Numbered from the stretch's first letter, positions 17,014 to 26,091 are shown. The stretch: DNA of 64,000 nt from AP-15 sp963812675 (GCA_963812675.1 CAWEWR010000026.1:68356-132355); one strand, 5' to 3'. Translations and numbers: made by a program. Notes: generated by a model not told the origin, from the letters alone.

Positions 17014-17313
17014 ATGCCGCCCCTTCTCGCGACCGTCGCTGACGACGATCTTTCCGTCACCGCCTGCTTCTCCGTTCACGCGCACGCCGAGCCCGGCGTG
17101 ATGCCCCGCGTGTTGGAGCTGTTCGCCAAACGCGGTCTGGTCCCCTCCGCCTGGCACAGCACGGTTTGTGGAACCGATCGGGCCGAGCTGACGATCGACA
17201 TACAAATGCGTGGGCTCGGCCGCGATCTGATGGACTACATCGCCGCATGTCTGCGGCAGATCGCCTATGTCGAGGTCGTGCTGACCTCGGAGCAGCTCGG
17301 CGCATCGGGCTGA
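17014..17313 (+). CDS. ACT-domain small protein
   Basis: 99 residues. Residues ~15-95 have the beta-alpha-beta-beta-alpha-beta pattern of an ACT domain like that of acetolactate synthase regulatory subunits (SVHAHAEPGVMPRVLELFAKRG, then AELTIDIQMRGLGRDLMDYIAACLRQIAYVEVV in pieces). It is about the length of an isolated ACT module (compare IlvM). The ATG at 17014 is preceded by GAGGACC. No ilvB-type catalytic gene is adjacent; the next gene is a Nudix-like protein 18 bp downstream. It could sense an amino acid or other ligand; ligand unknown. Confidence 0.6.
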   Translation: MPPLLATVADDDLSVTACFSVHAHAEPGVMPRVLELFAKRGLVPSAWHSTVCGTDRAELTIDIQMRGLGRDLMDYIAACLRQIAYVEVVLTSEQLGASG

Positions 17314-17331
17314 TCAGGGCTTTGGGCTGTC

Positions 17332-18183
17332 ATGTCGTTCCGCGACCATATCGTTGCCTGCAACAACTACGACCCGGCTCGTGTGGTGCCGCTCTTTGCC
17401 GGCAACGACCGCGTGGGGCTGCTGCGGCATGATAACGCCGCAGCGCTGCGGCGATTTCCGGATGTCTTCGCGGTCGGTGACGACCGGGTCCGTCTGCTAG
17501 CCCGCGGCGATGTCGCGGCGGTCAGCGGTGCGGTCGACGCCGTGGTCGACGCGCTGGTCGCCGAAAAGCGGATCCCGAAATCGCGCAGCGAGACCTTTGA
17601 TGTGGCGCCCCGCTGGGGTGCGCCAGTGGTGTTCCGTCTCGACCGTGGGGCCGTGCCGTTCTTTGGGACGCGCGCCTATGGCGTCCACGTCAACGGCTAC
17701 CGCCGGAACGGGAGCATGCTCGATTTATGGGTCGGCCGGCGTTCCCCGCTTAAGAGTGTCGCTCCCGACAAGCTCGACAACCTTGTTGCCGGCGGTATCG
17801 GCAACGGGCACGGGCTGCAGGAAACCTTGCTGAAGGAGGGCGAGGAAGAAGCTTCGCTCCCGCGGGGTTTGACCAGCCGGGCGGTTCCGGTCGGCGCTGT
17901 CTCCTATCGCATGGAAAACGAGCTCGGCATCCGCGACGACGCGCTGTTCGTCTTCGATCTCGAAATGCCAGCCGATTTCGTGCCCAAGAACCAGGACGGC
18001 GAAATTGTCCATTTCCAGCTGATGCCGGCCGCGGCGGTCCTCGACCGGGTCCGCACGAGCGACGACTTCAAGTTCAACGTCAATCTGGTGATCCTCGATT
18101 TCGCGCTCCGCCACGGGATACTTCGGCCGAACGACCCGGAATATCTCGATGTCGCCACCGGCCTCCACCGCCCTCTCGATTAA
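17332..18183 (+). CDS. DUF4743/Nudix hydrolase family protein
   Basis: 283 residues. The N-terminal ~125 residues match the DUF4743 arrangement (start SFRDHIVACNNYD...) that precedes the Nudix fold in the thiamine-pyrophosphokinase-related group. The Nudix box is GGIGNGHGLQETLLKEGEEE: the E-x7-KEGEEE order is kept with Lys in place of the usual Arg. Relatives hydrolyse oxidised thiamine diphosphate or related nucleotides; the substrate here is not established. It follows the ACT-domain gene closely and is bounded downstream by a palindromic repeat. Confidence 0.8.
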   Translation: MSFRDHIVACNNYDPARVVPLFAGNDRVGLLRHDNAAALRRFPDVFAVGDDRVRLLARGDVAAVSGAVDAVVDALVAEKRIPKSRSETFDVAPRWGAPVVFRLDRGAVPFFGTRAYGVHVNGYRRNGSMLDLWVGRRSPLKSVAPDKLDNLVAGGIGNGHGLQETLLKEGEEEASLPRGLTSRAVPVGAVSYRMENELGIRDDALFVFDLEMPADFVPKNQDGEIVHFQLMPAAAVLDRVRTSDDFKFNVNLVILDFALRHGILRPNDPEYLDVATGLHRPLD

Positions 18184-18187
18184 AAGT

Positions 18188-18280
18188 GCCCCTCACCCGC
18201 CTCGCTGCGCTCGGCACCCTCTCCCGCACCCGCGGGAGAGGAGGGACCGAGCCCGCAGGGCTTGGTGGTGAGGGCCACAC
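18188..18280. repeat. Dispersed palindromic intergenic repeat
   Basis: An element of about 90 bp bounded by CCCCTCACCC and GGTGAGGG, containing a 9-bp hairpin (CTCTCCCGC at 18219-18227, 4-nt loop, GCGGGAGAG at 18232-18240) and the word CGCTCGGCACC also found, inverted, in other copies. It fills the gap between convergent genes and could act as a terminator for one or both. Confidence 0.75.
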
Positions 18281-18286
18281 CCTCAA

Positions 18287-19153
18287 TCAGTTACCGTCAC
18301 CCTCAGCCATCGCGAGGACTTCGCTTGGGGTCATGCCCTGTTCCCGCATCGACCTGATCGTCGGCGCGCCCTCCCGCTTCGTGAGGCGGCGGCCGGCTGC
18401 GTCGGTCAGCAGCGGGTGATGGCGGTAGCGCGGGGTCGATAGGCCGAGCAATGCCTGTAGAACGCGATGGATATGCGTCGCTATCGCCAGATCCTCGCCG
18501 CGGGTCACCAAGGTTACGCCCTGGATCGCATCATCGACCGTGACCGCGAGATGGTAGCTCGCCGGGAACTCCTTGCGGGCGAGGACGACATCGCCGAGCA
18601 AGGCGGGGTCCACTGGCTCCCGGTGTTCGCTCTCGATAAAGACGAGCGGGCCGGTCAGCGCGAGCGCGCGGGCGAGGTCGAGCCGCAAGGCATAGTCAAT
18701 TCCCGAGCGCAGCCTTGCAGCGACCTCATCGGAGCCGAGCCTGCGGCAGGTGCCGGGATAAGGCGGTCCGGCATCGCCGTGCGGGGCTCCGCCAGCCCGC
18801 GCGATCTCAGCCTGGATCTCGCGCCGCGTGCAAAAGCACGGGTAGAGCACATCCCGCGCATCGAGCCTGTCGAGCGCGCGCCGGTAGTCGTCGAAGTGCT
18901 CCGACTGCTTGCGCACCGGCCCGTCCCAGTCGAGACCGAGCCATGCGAGGTCCTCGAGGATCGCTGCGGCATACGCGTCGCGGCAGCGGGTTCGGTCGAT
19001 ATCCTCGAGACGGACCAAAAAGCGGCCCCCGTCGCGCCGCGCCGCGCGCCACCCCTCGAGCACCGAGCGGACGTGGCCGAGATGCAGGTAGCCGGTCGGG
19101 CTCGGCGCAAACCGTGTCACCGTCGGGCCGCACGGAGCGGCTACGGGTGACAT
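18287..19153 (-). CDS. gluQ: Glutamyl-Q tRNA(Asp) synthetase
   Basis: 288 residues. A truncated glutamyl-tRNA synthetase paralogue that attaches glutamate to queuosine at position 34 of tRNA-Asp. It shows TRFAPSPTGYLHLGH (HIGH motif as HLGH), the zinc ligands CFC...YPGTC, and LTKREGAP in place of KMSKS. It lacks the anticodon-binding domain of GluRS, matching GluQ length. The ATG at 19153 starts 10 residues before TVTRFAPSPTG; an ATG at 19195 would add 14 residues. It is divergent from the esterase gene and bounded downstream by a palindromic repeat. Confidence 0.9.
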   Translation of the reverse strand: MSPVAAPCGPTVTRFAPSPTGYLHLGHVRSVLEGWRAARRDGGRFLVRLEDIDRTRCRDAYAAAILEDLAWLGLDWDGPVRKQSEHFDDYRRALDRLDARDVLYPCFCTRREIQAEIARAGGAPHGDAGPPYPGTCRRLGSDEVAARLRSGIDYALRLDLARALALTGPLVFIESEHREPVDPALLGDVVLARKEFPASYHLAVTVDDAIQGVTLVTRGEDLAIATHIHRVLQALLGLSTPRYRHHPLLTDAAGRRLTKREGAPTIRSMREQGMTPSEVLAMAEGDGN

Positions 19154-19211
19154 TGGGGGCCCGTCTAGGCTAGGTTCCCGGGTCGCGCTTGCCATTCGAA
19201 GGATCGCGTCG

Positions 19212-19877
19212 ATGATGCCTCGCCTGTCCGGACCGTCGCGCCCGCCCGCTTCGGGCGGCAAGCCGCGCCGTCTGGTCATCCTGCTGCATGGGCTCGGCGC
19301 GGACGGCAACGACCTGATCGGGCTCGCACCCTATTGGGCGAGGCTGCTGCCGGACGCCGAATTCCTGTCGCCCAATGCCCCGTTCCCTTGCGACACGGCG
19401 CCCTACGGCTATCAATGGTTCAGCTCGCAGGATCGCAGCCCGGCGGCGGTGTTGGGCGGGGTGCGGGCGGTTGCGCCGATCCTCGACGCCTTCATCGACG
19501 AGGCACTGGAGGAACGCGGCCTCGTCAGCCGCGAACTGGCGCTGGTTGGGTTCTCGCAAGGCACGATGATGTCGCTGTTCGTCGGCCTGCGCCGCGCCGA
19601 GCCGGTCGCCGGGATCGTCGGTTTTTCCGGCCGGCTTCTCGCTCCGGAATTGCTCGGCACCGAGCTGCGCTCGCGTCCGCCCGTGCTCCTGGTTCAGGGG
19701 ACAGACGACCCGCTTGTTCCGTACAGCTCGCTCGCTGCGGCAGAAACGGTGCTGAAGGAAGCCGGTGTGCCGGTGCAGACCGCGACCTCGGTCGGCATCG
19801 GCCATTCGATCGATGACCAGGGGGTGCGGCGGGGCGGATTGTTTCTCAGGGACGTGCTCAGTGAGAGGAAGTCTTGA
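19212..19877 (+). CDS. Phospholipase/carboxylesterase-family alpha/beta hydrolase
   Basis: 221 residues. The fold is that of small cytosolic carboxylesterases: LLHGLGADGNDLIGLAPYW, nucleophile elbow GFSQG (Ser), Asp in QGTDDPLVPY and His in GIGHSIDDQ complete the triad. Substrates of the family are short-chain acyl esters; the physiological substrate here is unknown. Its 3' end overlaps by 20 bp the convergent thioredoxin-like gene. Confidence 0.88.
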   Translation: MMPRLSGPSRPPASGGKPRRLVILLHGLGADGNDLIGLAPYWARLLPDAEFLSPNAPFPCDTAPYGYQWFSSQDRSPAAVLGGVRAVAPILDAFIDEALEERGLVSRELALVGFSQGTMMSLFVGLRRAEPVAGIVGFSGRLLAPELLGTELRSRPPVLLVQGTDDPLVPYSSLAAAETVLKEAGVPVQTATSVGIGHSIDDQGVRRGGLFLRDVLSERKS

Positions 19878-20430
19878 CCACGCTGTCGCTCGACAGCAGC
19901 GGCTCGAGGACGCCCAGGATCCTGGGTGAATCCCATTCCGCTGCGCCTTCGACGCGGCCGCGCACCTTGCCTTCGCGGTCGATCAAAAGACTGGTCGGCA
20001 AGCCGCGTGCCGCGAAGGCGTGCCCGACCTCGCTCTTGGGATCGATATAAATCTTGACCGATTTGAGCCCGAGTTTGGCGATGAAAGGCTCGACGGCCTT
20101 GTTGCCGCCGCGGTCTTCGGATACCGCGAGCACCGTGATCCGCTCGCCGAGCCGCGACTGCAGCCGCTCGAGCGAGGGCATCTCGCGCAGGCACGGCTCG
20201 CACCAGGTGGCCCAGAGATTGACGAGGACCGGCTTCCCTTGCAGCTTCGAGAGTTCGACGGAACCGCCGGAAGGGTCGGCAAGCGAAATTGCGGGCGCCG
20301 GATACGGTTGTGGAGAGGGCACGAACTCGCCGAGCTTGGTTCGGTCGGGCATGTCCGCCTCGCCCTCGTCCGCGGCGCCTAGGGCAGGTGCGAGGAGAAG
20401 CACCAAAGCGGCAGCGAGCGTCCATTTCAT
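19858..20430 (-). CDS. TlpA-like periplasmic thioredoxin-fold protein
   Basis: 190 residues. A Sec signal peptide (MKWTLAAALVLLLAPALGA) is followed by a thioredoxin domain with active site WATWCEPC and cis-Pro in RGLPTSLLI. TlpA/ResA relatives keep cysteines reduced for cytochrome maturation or other periplasmic targets. The ATG at 20430 is chosen because it starts the signal peptide. The gene is divergent from argH with only 36 bp between starts. This tlpA-argH-lptM-lysA neighbourhood is familiar from alphaproteobacteria. Confidence 0.88.
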   Translation of the reverse strand: MKWTLAAALVLLLAPALGAADEGEADMPDRTKLGEFVPSPQPYPAPAISLADPSGGSVELSKLQGKPVLVNLWATWCEPCLREMPSLERLQSRLGERITVLAVSEDRGGNKAVEPFIAKLGLKSVKIYIDPKSEVGHAFAARGLPTSLLIDREGKVRGRVEGAAEWDSPRILGVLEPLLSSDSVVKTSSH

Positions 20431-20466
20431 CGTTTCGTCCTCTCGCTGCGTCCGGCAGAGCAGCCG

Positions 20467-21867
20467 ATGACCGCCGCGAAGAAGCCGGCCAACTCGCTGT
20501 GGGGCGGCCGCTTTGCCGGCGGCCCGGCCGAGATCATGCGCCGCATCAATGCCTCGATCGAATTCGACAAGCGCCTCTATGCCGAAGACATCGCCGGCTC
20601 GAAGGCGCATTGCGCGATGCTGGTCGCCCAGAACATCCTGTCGCCGGAAGATGGCGCGGCGATCATCAAGGGTCTAGAGCAAATCAGGTTGGAGATCGAA
20701 GGCGGCAGCTTTGTGTTCAGCGCTGAACTCGAAGACGTTCACATGAATATCGAAGCGCGGCTCACCGAGCTGATCGGGCCGGCGGCGGGGCGTCTCCATA
20801 CCGCGCGGTCGCGCAACGACCAGGTGGCGACCGATCTGCGGCTCTGGCTGCGCGGCGCGATCGACGGGCTCGATCTCGCAATGCGCGACGTGCAGCATGC
20901 GCTGATCGACCGCGCCGAAGCCGAGGCCGGCACGGTAATGCCCGGCTACACGCATCTGCAGATCGCCCAACCGGTGACTCTGGGCCATCATCTGCTGGCC
21001 TATGTCGAGATGCTCGGGCGCGACCGCGGCCGGCTCGCCGATTGCCGGCGTCGGCTCAACGAGTTGCCGTTGGGTGCAGCGGCCCTCGCCGGGACCTCCT
21101 TTCCGATCGATCGTCACACGACCGCGGCCGCGCTCGGCTTCGACCGTCCTGCCGCCAATTCGCTCGACGCCGTATCCGACCGGGACTTTGCGATCGAATT
21201 TCTCGCCGCGGCGGCGATCGCCGGCATGCATCTGTCGCGCTTCGCCGAAGAAATTGTACTTTGGTGCAGCAGCGAGTTCGGTTTCATTGGTCTCAGCGAC
21301 GCATTCACGACCGGCAGCTCGATCATGCCGCAAAAGCGCAACCCCGATGCGGCCGAGCTGGTGCGCGCCAAGACCGGCCGGCTGAACGGGTCCCTCGTCG
21401 CCTTGCTGACGATGATGAAAGGCCTGCCCCTCGCCTATGGCAAGGATATGCAGGAGGACAAAGTCCCGGTCTTTGAGACTGTCGACGCGCTCGAACTCGG
21501 CCTGGCGGCGACGGCCGGTATGGTGCGCGACCTGCAGCCCTGCCGCGAACGCCTGCGCGATGCCGCCGAGCACGGCTTTGCGACTGCAACCGATCTCGCC
21601 GACTGGCTCGTACGCGCTGCGGGCCTGCCTTTCCGGCGCGCCCATCACGCGACGGGACAGATCGTCCAGCGCGCGGAAGCGCTGGGCTGCACGCTCGCCA
21701 AACTGCCGCTCGCCGAATTGCAGGCTGTGGAGCCGGCGATCACCGCCGCCGTCTATGATGCGCTCGATGCCACCCGGTCGGTAGCGAGCCGGACCAGCTT
21801 TGGCGGCACCGCGCCGGAGCAGGTCCGCGCCGCTGCAGCTGCGGCGCGCAAACGGTTTTTGGAATGA
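20467..21867 (+). CDS. argH: Argininosuccinate lyase
   Basis: 466 residues, normal length. It cleaves argininosuccinate to arginine and fumarate, the last step of arginine synthesis. The fumarase/aspartase-superfamily signature is GSSIMPQKRNPDAAELVRAK; HTARSRNDQVATDLRLW and PGYTHLQIAQPVTLGHHL are also typical. The first residues MTAAKKPANSLWGGRFAGGP match the family start. Downstream, after a repeat element, come lptM and lysA on the same strand. Confidence 0.97.
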   Translation: MTAAKKPANSLWGGRFAGGPAEIMRRINASIEFDKRLYAEDIAGSKAHCAMLVAQNILSPEDGAAIIKGLEQIRLEIEGGSFVFSAELEDVHMNIEARLTELIGPAAGRLHTARSRNDQVATDLRLWLRGAIDGLDLAMRDVQHALIDRAEAEAGTVMPGYTHLQIAQPVTLGHHLLAYVEMLGRDRGRLADCRRRLNELPLGAAALAGTSFPIDRHTTAAALGFDRPAANSLDAVSDRDFAIEFLAAAAIAGMHLSRFAEEIVLWCSSEFGFIGLSDAFTTGSSIMPQKRNPDAAELVRAKTGRLNGSLVALLTMMKGLPLAYGKDMQEDKVPVFETVDALELGLAATAGMVRDLQPCRERLRDAAEHGFATATDLADWLVRAAGLPFRRAHHATGQIVQRAEALGCTLAKLPLAELQAVEPAITAAVYDALDATRSVASRTSFGGTAPEQVRAAAAAARKRFLE

Positions 21868-21887
21868 GCGGCGGATTGTCGAGGCTG

Positions 21888-22028
21888 AGACCCTCACCCA
21901 CCCAGCTCTGCGGGCTGGGTTCCCCCTCTCTCGCAGTGCGGGACAGGGTTTGGTGTCGTAGCCTTGTGCCAGATCGCCCCTCTCCCGCACTGCGGGAGAG
22001 GGTGCCGAGCGCAGCGAGGCGGGTGAGG
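21888..22028. repeat. Dispersed palindromic intergenic repeat
   Basis: About 140 bp bounded by ACCCTCACCC and GGGTGAGGG, with a strong hairpin of CCTCTCCCGCA/TGCGGGAGAGG type near 21975-22000 and the word GGTGCCGAGCGCAGCGAGG. The last ~50 bp are nearly identical to the element at 63525-63575. It separates argH from lptM and runs right up to the lptM start codon. Confidence 0.8.
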
Positions 22029-22151
22029 GTGCTCGCCGGAATTGCTCTATGCGTGTTCATTATGGCGCTGGCAGGGTGCGGCAAGCGGAATGCGCCCACC
22101 GCGCCGCCCGACGAACCCGACGCCTATCCGCGGCCGTATCCGAGTGAATGA
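22029..22151 (+). CDS. lptM: LptM-like small lipoprotein
   Basis: About 40 residues. A short hydrophobic signal (VLAGIALCVFIMALAGC) ends in the lipobox LAGC, followed by GKRN and a Pro-rich tail ending PYPSE. This matches the tiny lipoprotein usually found between argH and lysA, now known in Enterobacteria as LptM (YifL), which helps mature the LptD lipopolysaccharide translocon. The likely GTG start (22029, or 22023) lies at the very edge of a repeat element, so the native ribosome site may have been replaced. It overlaps the lysA start. Confidence 0.75.
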   Translation: MLAGIALCVFIMALAGCGKRNAPTAPPDEPDAYPRPYPSE

Positions 22152-23448
22152 AATTTTTCATTATCGCGGCGGCGAGCTCTACGCCGAAGAGCTGCCGGTG
22201 TCGCACATCGCCGCTGCCGTCGGCACCCCCTTTTACCTCTATTCGGCTGCCGGGTTCACCGCGCAGTACCGCCGATTTGCCGACGCGTTCCTACCCGAGC
22301 GGCCGCTGATCTGCTATGCGCTCAAGGCGAACTCGAACCTCGCCGTGCTCCGCCTCCTCGCCAGCCTTGGCGCGGGTGCCGATGTCGTCTCCGAGGGAGA
22401 GCTGCGCCGGGCGCTCGCCGCCGGTGTGCCGCCCGAGCGGATCATCTTCTCCGGGGTCGGCAAAACGGCGGCCGAGATGGGGATGGCGCTCGCCGTCGGC
22501 ATCCATCAGATCAACGTCGAGTTGGTGCAGGAGCTGCGCCGGTTGAGTGAAGTCGCCAGCGCGCAGGGCCGCATCGCGCCGATCGCGATCCGGGTAAATC
22601 CGGATGTCGACGCCCATACCCACGCCAAGATTTCGACGGGACGGAAAGAGAACAAGTTCGGCATCGAGATTGACGAGGCGGTTGCCGCATACCAGCTCGC
22701 CGCTGAGCTTCCCGGCATCGAACCGGTCGGCCTTGCCGTGCATATCGGCTCGCAACTGACCGATCTCGAGCCGTACCGCCGCGCCTTCGAGCGGGTCCTG
22801 GAGGTCATCCTAGAATTGCGCGCTCTCGGGCTTTCCATCTCCCGCATGGATCTCGGTGGCGGCATCGGCATCCGCTACCGCGCCGAGCGCCCCCCGGAGC
22901 CGATAAGTTATGCGAACCTTGTGCGCGGCATCTTTGGCTCGCTCGGGCTCACCCTGGCGTTCGAGCCGGGCCGCGTGCTTACGGCGCCCGCCGGGCTGCT
23001 CGTCTCGCAGGTGCTCTACGTCAAGGAGGGCAGCACCAGGCGTTTCATCATCGTGGACGCGGCGATGAACGATTTGATCCGCCCCGCGCTCTACGATGCC
23101 TGGCACGACATCGTTCCGGTTCGCCTCCCCGCAGCCGGCGCTTCGCTCGCGCCGGCAGATGTTGTCGGGCCGGTGTGCGAAACCGGCGACACCTTTGCGG
23201 TCAACCGCGAGCTGCCGCCGTTTGCCGAGGGCGACTTTCTCGCCTTCACTGCGGCTGGAGCCTATGGCGCGGTCATGAGCATGACCTACAACAGCCGGCT
23301 GCTGGTGCCCGAGGTGCTGGTCTCGAAAGAGCGTTTTGCGATTATCCGGGCGCGGCCGAGCTATGATGCGCTGCTTTCTCTCGATACCATCCCCCAATGG
23401 CTCTCCGATACGGCCGAGGACCCCGTGCGGAAACGAGGTGTCGCATGA
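22144..23448 (+). CDS. lysA: Diaminopimelate decarboxylase
   Basis: 434 residues. A PLP-dependent fold-III decarboxylase converting meso-diaminopimelate to lysine. PLP-lysine in CYALKANSNLAVLRLL, VHIGSQLTDLEPY, GGGIGIRY, FEPGRVL and the active-site PVCETGDTF (Cys/Glu) are all present. The GTG at 22144 begins the usual N-terminus FHYRGGELYAEELPV and overlaps the lptM stop, suggesting translational coupling; the open frame upstream is not conserved in character. It ends with an ATGA overlap into the TIGR02302 gene. Confidence 0.96.
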   Translation: MNEIFHYRGGELYAEELPVSHIAAAVGTPFYLYSAAGFTAQYRRFADAFLPERPLICYALKANSNLAVLRLLASLGAGADVVSEGELRRALAAGVPPERIIFSGVGKTAAEMGMALAVGIHQINVELVQELRRLSEVASAQGRIAPIAIRVNPDVDAHTHAKISTGRKENKFGIEIDEAVAAYQLAAELPGIEPVGLAVHIGSQLTDLEPYRRAFERVLEVILELRALGLSISRMDLGGGIGIRYRAERPPEPISYANLVRGIFGSLGLTLAFEPGRVLTAPAGLLVSQVLYVKEGSTRRFIIVDAAMNDLIRPALYDAWHDIVPVRLPAAGASLAPADVVGPVCETGDTFAVNRELPPFAEGDFLAFTAAGAYGAVMSMTYNSRLLVPEVLVSKERFAIIRARPSYDALLSLDTIPQWLSDTAEDPVRKRGVA

Positions 23449-25934
23449 CTGACCGCTCGTCGCTAACCGGTCGCCGCTTCGCGATGCGGCTGCGGCTCGC
23501 CCGTTTTGCGCTGGTTTGGGAACGGGTCTGGCCGCCATGCTGGCCGGCGCTCGCCGCGCTGGGCGCGTTTTTGGTGCTCGGCCTGTTCGACGTCCTGCCG
23601 AGCTTGCCCGGCCTCTTGCACGCCGCAGTTCTGATCGGCCTCGCCGCTGCTTTCGCGATCGGCTCGGCAGCGGCATTCGGCAAGACCGTCATTCCCGATG
23701 CCTCCTCCGCGCGCCGCCGTATCGAGCAGGCGAGCGGGCTGCAGCACCGGCCGCTGCAGGCTCTCGCCGATCGGCCGAGCGGACCGCTCGACGCGCCGAC
23801 GGCGGGTCTGTGGGAGGCGCACAGGCGTCGCATGGAAGCAGCGGCCCGCCGACTGCGGATCGGACTGCCGCATGCCGGGTTTGCCGCACGTGATCCGTGG
23901 GGGTTGCGCGCCGTCCTGGCGATTCTGCTGCTGCTCGGCGTGATCGATGCCGGGAGCGACTGGCGGGATCGTCTCGTCCGGTCCGTTAGACCGGATGTTG
24001 CCGGCAAGTCGGGAATGGCCGCCGCAAGCCTCGACATCTGGGTGACGCCGCCTGAATACACCGGGCTGGCGCCGCAATTCCTGCGCCCCGGAACCGCGGA
24101 AACGCTGCGTATTCCGACCGGCAGCAAGCTGCTCGCCCAGGTGCATGGCGGCCAGGCGGTGCCGCGGCTCGCGATCGACGGAGAGAGCCGCGACTTCAAC
24201 GCGGTCGACAAGCAGAACTTCCGGGCCGCGGCGACTTTGACATCCGGCAAGCAGCTCGCCGTAACGCAGGCGGGCTCCGCGCTCGGCAACTGGCTGATCG
24301 AGATCATCCCGGACAACCCACCCCAAATCGCCTTCGCAAAAACCCCGGAAGGCACGACGCATGCCGCTCTGCGCATCGATTATCAGGCAAGCGACGATTA
24401 CGGGGTCGAATCGGCCAAAGCGGTGATCCGGCGCGAGGGCGGCAATCCTGAGGAAACGATCGAGCTCGACACGCCCTTGCCGGGGCTGCACCTGAAAGAA
24501 GCGCAGGCCACCAGCTATCACGATCTGTCGCCGCATCCCTGGGCCGGCTTGCCGGTCGAGATCCGGCTCGTTGCTACCGACGCGCTCGGCCAGACCGGCG
24601 AAAGCGAGCCGGTCCGGATGAAGCTGCCGGAGCGGAAATTCGAGCATCCGGTCGCCCGCGCGATCATCGACCAGCGCAAGGAACTGGTGACCGATCCCGG
24701 ATCGCGCTTGGCGGTAGCAGATACGCTCAGCGATCTGCGCGAGCGGCCGCAGCTCTACCGGGACGATACCGTCGCCTTCCTCGGCATGCGCCTCGCCGAA
24801 GAGCGTCTGCGGATCAACGAGGACGCGAATTCCATAGCGGAAGTCCAGCAACTCCTGTGGGACACCGCTTTGCGCATCGAGGATGGACGGATGTCGCTCG
24901 CCGAGCGCGAGATGCGGCGCCTGCAGCAGGAGCTGCAGGATGCGCTCGCAAAAAGCGCGCCGGACGAGGAGATCGAACGGCTGATGAAGGAGCTGCAGCA
25001 GGCGCTCGACCGTTATCTGCAGGCGCTTGCCGAAAACATGGCGCGCAATCCGGACCAGTACCAGCAGCCGATCGACCCGTCCAAGGTGATCAGCAGCCGC
25101 GATCTGCAGAGCATGCTCGACCGGGCGCGTGACCTAGCCCGCAACGGCGCGCGCGACCAGGCGCGCGAGCTGTTGTCTCAGCTGCAGAACATGCTCGAAA
25201 ACCTGCGCATGGCGAGACCCGGGCAGATGCCGCAACAGGGGTCGAGCGAGGCGCAGCAGATGATGCGCAACATGCGCGAGCTGATGCAGCGTCAGCAACA
25301 GCTGCTCGACCGCAGCTTTCGCGCCCAGCAGCAGCAGGGGCAGCAGGGCCAGCAGGGCCAGCAGGGCCGCATGGGGCAGCGCGGCCAGCAGCCCGGACAG
25401 CAAGGGGGCGACCAGCCGGACCCCAACGCCCAGCTGGGCGACGCCGCTGGCCAGCAGGAAGGGCTGCGCCGCATGCTCGGCGAGATGATGCGCCGGCTCG
25501 GCGATGGGCTGGGCGACATCCCCGAGCCTTTGGGCCGTGCCGAACGGGCGATGCGCGACGCCACCGAGGCATTGCAGCGCCGCCAGCCCGGCGAGGCGAT
25601 CGGCCCGCAGACCGAGGCGCTCGACCAGTTGCAGCAGGCGGCGCGCGATTTCGCCCAGCAGATGCAGCGCCGCATGCAAGGCCAATGGGGCAACCCGAAT
25701 GACGACGAGGTCGGCGCCACCGACGGGACGCCGCGCGACCGGGTCGAGCGGGATCCGCTCGGGCGTCCGCTGTCGAATAACGGGACTTACGATCAAGGGG
25801 ACGTCAAAATCCCCGACCAGAATACTCTGCAAAAAGCGCGCGAGATTCTGGACGAACTGCGCCGCCGTGCCGGCGAGCGCTTTCGTCCGGAAATCGAGCT
25901 CGACTACATCGATCGCCTACTGAAGAGATTTTAA
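23445..25934 (+). CDS. TIGR02302 family membrane protein with Gln-rich low-complexity region
   Basis: 829 residues. N-terminal transmembrane segments (~residues 30-75 and ~155-175), a periplasmic-type domain with DIWVTPPEYTGLAPQFLRP, a helical Gln/Glu/Arg-rich middle, then a Gln/Gly low-complexity tract around residues 625-660 (repeated QQGQQGQQG) and a final helical segment. This architecture is the alphaproteobacterial TIGR02302 family (DUF4175), usually next to lysA. Function is unknown; an envelope or peptidoglycan role is only inferred from topology and the lysA linkage. The ATG at 23445 overlaps the lysA stop codon. Confidence 0.88.
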   Translation: MTDRSSLTGRRFAMRLRLARFALVWERVWPPCWPALAALGAFLVLGLFDVLPSLPGLLHAAVLIGLAAAFAIGSAAAFGKTVIPDASSARRRIEQASGLQHRPLQALADRPSGPLDAPTAGLWEAHRRRMEAAARRLRIGLPHAGFAARDPWGLRAVLAILLLLGVIDAGSDWRDRLVRSVRPDVAGKSGMAAASLDIWVTPPEYTGLAPQFLRPGTAETLRIPTGSKLLAQVHGGQAVPRLAIDGESRDFNAVDKQNFRAAATLTSGKQLAVTQAGSALGNWLIEIIPDNPPQIAFAKTPEGTTHAALRIDYQASDDYGVESAKAVIRREGGNPEETIELDTPLPGLHLKEAQATSYHDLSPHPWAGLPVEIRLVATDALGQTGESEPVRMKLPERKFEHPVARAIIDQRKELVTDPGSRLAVADTLSDLRERPQLYRDDTVAFLGMRLAEERLRINEDANSIAEVQQLLWDTALRIEDGRMSLAEREMRRLQQELQDALAKSAPDEEIERLMKELQQALDRYLQALAENMARNPDQYQQPIDPSKVISSRDLQSMLDRARDLARNGARDQARELLSQLQNMLENLRMARPGQMPQQGSSEAQQMMRNMRELMQRQQQLLDRSFRAQQQQGQQGQQGQQGRMGQRGQQPGQQGGDQPDPNAQLGDAAGQQEGLRRMLGEMMRRLGDGLGDIPEPLGRAERAMRDATEALQRRQPGEAIGPQTEALDQLQQAARDFAQQMQRRMQGQWGNPNDDEVGATDGTPRDRVERDPLGRPLSNNGTYDQGDVKIPDQNTLQKAREILDELRRRAGERFRPEIELDYIDRLLKRF

Positions 25935-25941
25935 TCTTGAC

Positions 25942-25963
25942 TGAAGGCGAGTGCTCGCCTTCA
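25942..25963. terminator. Perfect inverted repeat, probable terminator of the lysA operon
   Basis: A 10-bp perfect stem (TGAAGGCGAG / CTCGCCTTCA) with a 2-nt loop starts 7 bp after the TIGR02302 stop codon. No T-run follows directly, only a T-containing stretch ~10 bp on, so it is a weak intrinsic terminator or an mRNA-stabilising hairpin. Confidence 0.55.
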
Positions 25964-26091
25964 ATCGATCGACCTTTCTCCTCGTCATGTCCGGCTCGCA
26001 CCGGGCACCCTGCAGACCCTGCCCGTTAACGGAATTGCCGGTGATCCCGGTGAATCCTGTTTTCAGGTATTGCACGAGAACTGAAGAGGCG

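Noticed and set aside
23463..24851. 462-codon minus-strand frame opposite TIGR02302
   Set aside because: Shadow of a well-supported gene in the lysA operon; no motif or start signal.
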